Positions 6,045-6,049 of a DNA stretch of 6,049 bases are shown here, piece by piece; the first letter of the stretch is position 1, and each line of letters begins with the position of its first letter. Origin of the DNA: Candidatus Symbiobacter sp. (GTDB lineage: Bacteria > Pseudomonadota > Alphaproteobacteria > Elsterales > Elsteraceae); contig JASGCR010000144.1 in assembly GCA_030054015.1 (NCBI GenBank), forward strand, positions 1 through 6,049. Reading direction: 5' to 3'. Made by a program: the position numbers and the translations under genes. The notes under the pieces were generated by a model that ran no database searches, was not told the DNA's origin, and worked only from the letters and a program-made list of their open reading frames with translations.

Positions 6045-6049
6045 AGTCG

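Overview
The window holds two genes, both read on the minus strand, plus a gene-free left end full of repeats. A large single-chain restriction-modification enzyme (702-4160) carries a PD-(D/E)XK-type nuclease motif, an N6-adenine DNA methyltransferase and a type ISP-like C-terminal specificity region. Upstream of it in the reading direction, 209 bases away, lies a short secreted protein with a filamentous-haemagglutinin (two-partner secretion, TPS) N-terminal domain (4370-5887). The signal peptide and TPS domain point to a Gram-negative bacterium. GC content is moderate to high in most coding sequence (55-65% in the 60-base lines I counted). I suspect a proteobacterium but cannot place it further. 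No rRNA, tRNA or CRISPR array was seen.

Left end (1-701). There is no convincing intact gene. Three diverged copies of one roughly 50-base sequence lie at 34-84 (+), 144-191 (-) and 303-349 (+). Their best-conserved part is a 23-base inverted repeat, 22/23 identical between 62-84 and 144-166. The arrangement looks like the 3' end of an insertion sequence running off the left edge, followed by a fold-back, MITE-like element of about 200 bp. A fourth partial copy of the terminus lies at 604-622. Small extras are an 8-base tandem repeat, two GC-rich hairpins and a run of eight G.

Middle (702-4160). The methyltransferase and flanking parts are GC-rich, but the segment at about 1540-2280, which lies between the methyltransferase motifs and the conserved ISP C-terminal block, is strikingly AT-rich (25-42% GC in four of its lines). 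This mosaic pattern suggests exchange or recent acquisition of the DNA-recognition part. A 43-base imperfect palindrome sits just upstream of the start and could be an operator.

Right end (4161-6049). The TPS-domain protein is short (505 residues) for an exoprotein of this class, and no outer-membrane TpsB transporter is in the window. Its start at 5887 has a good ribosome binding site. Directly upstream is an array of four full 16-base repeats plus a partial fifth, flanked by a 14-base direct repeat. Each repeat carries a TTGACG box that pairs at 17-base spacing with a TCTACT-like box in the next unit. Repeat copy number could therefore tune expression of this surface or secreted protein, as tandem repeats do upstream of the Haemophilus HMW TPS adhesins. 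A perfect 14-bp hairpin closes the window. The two genes show no functional link beyond being the kind of accessory genes that often vary between strains.
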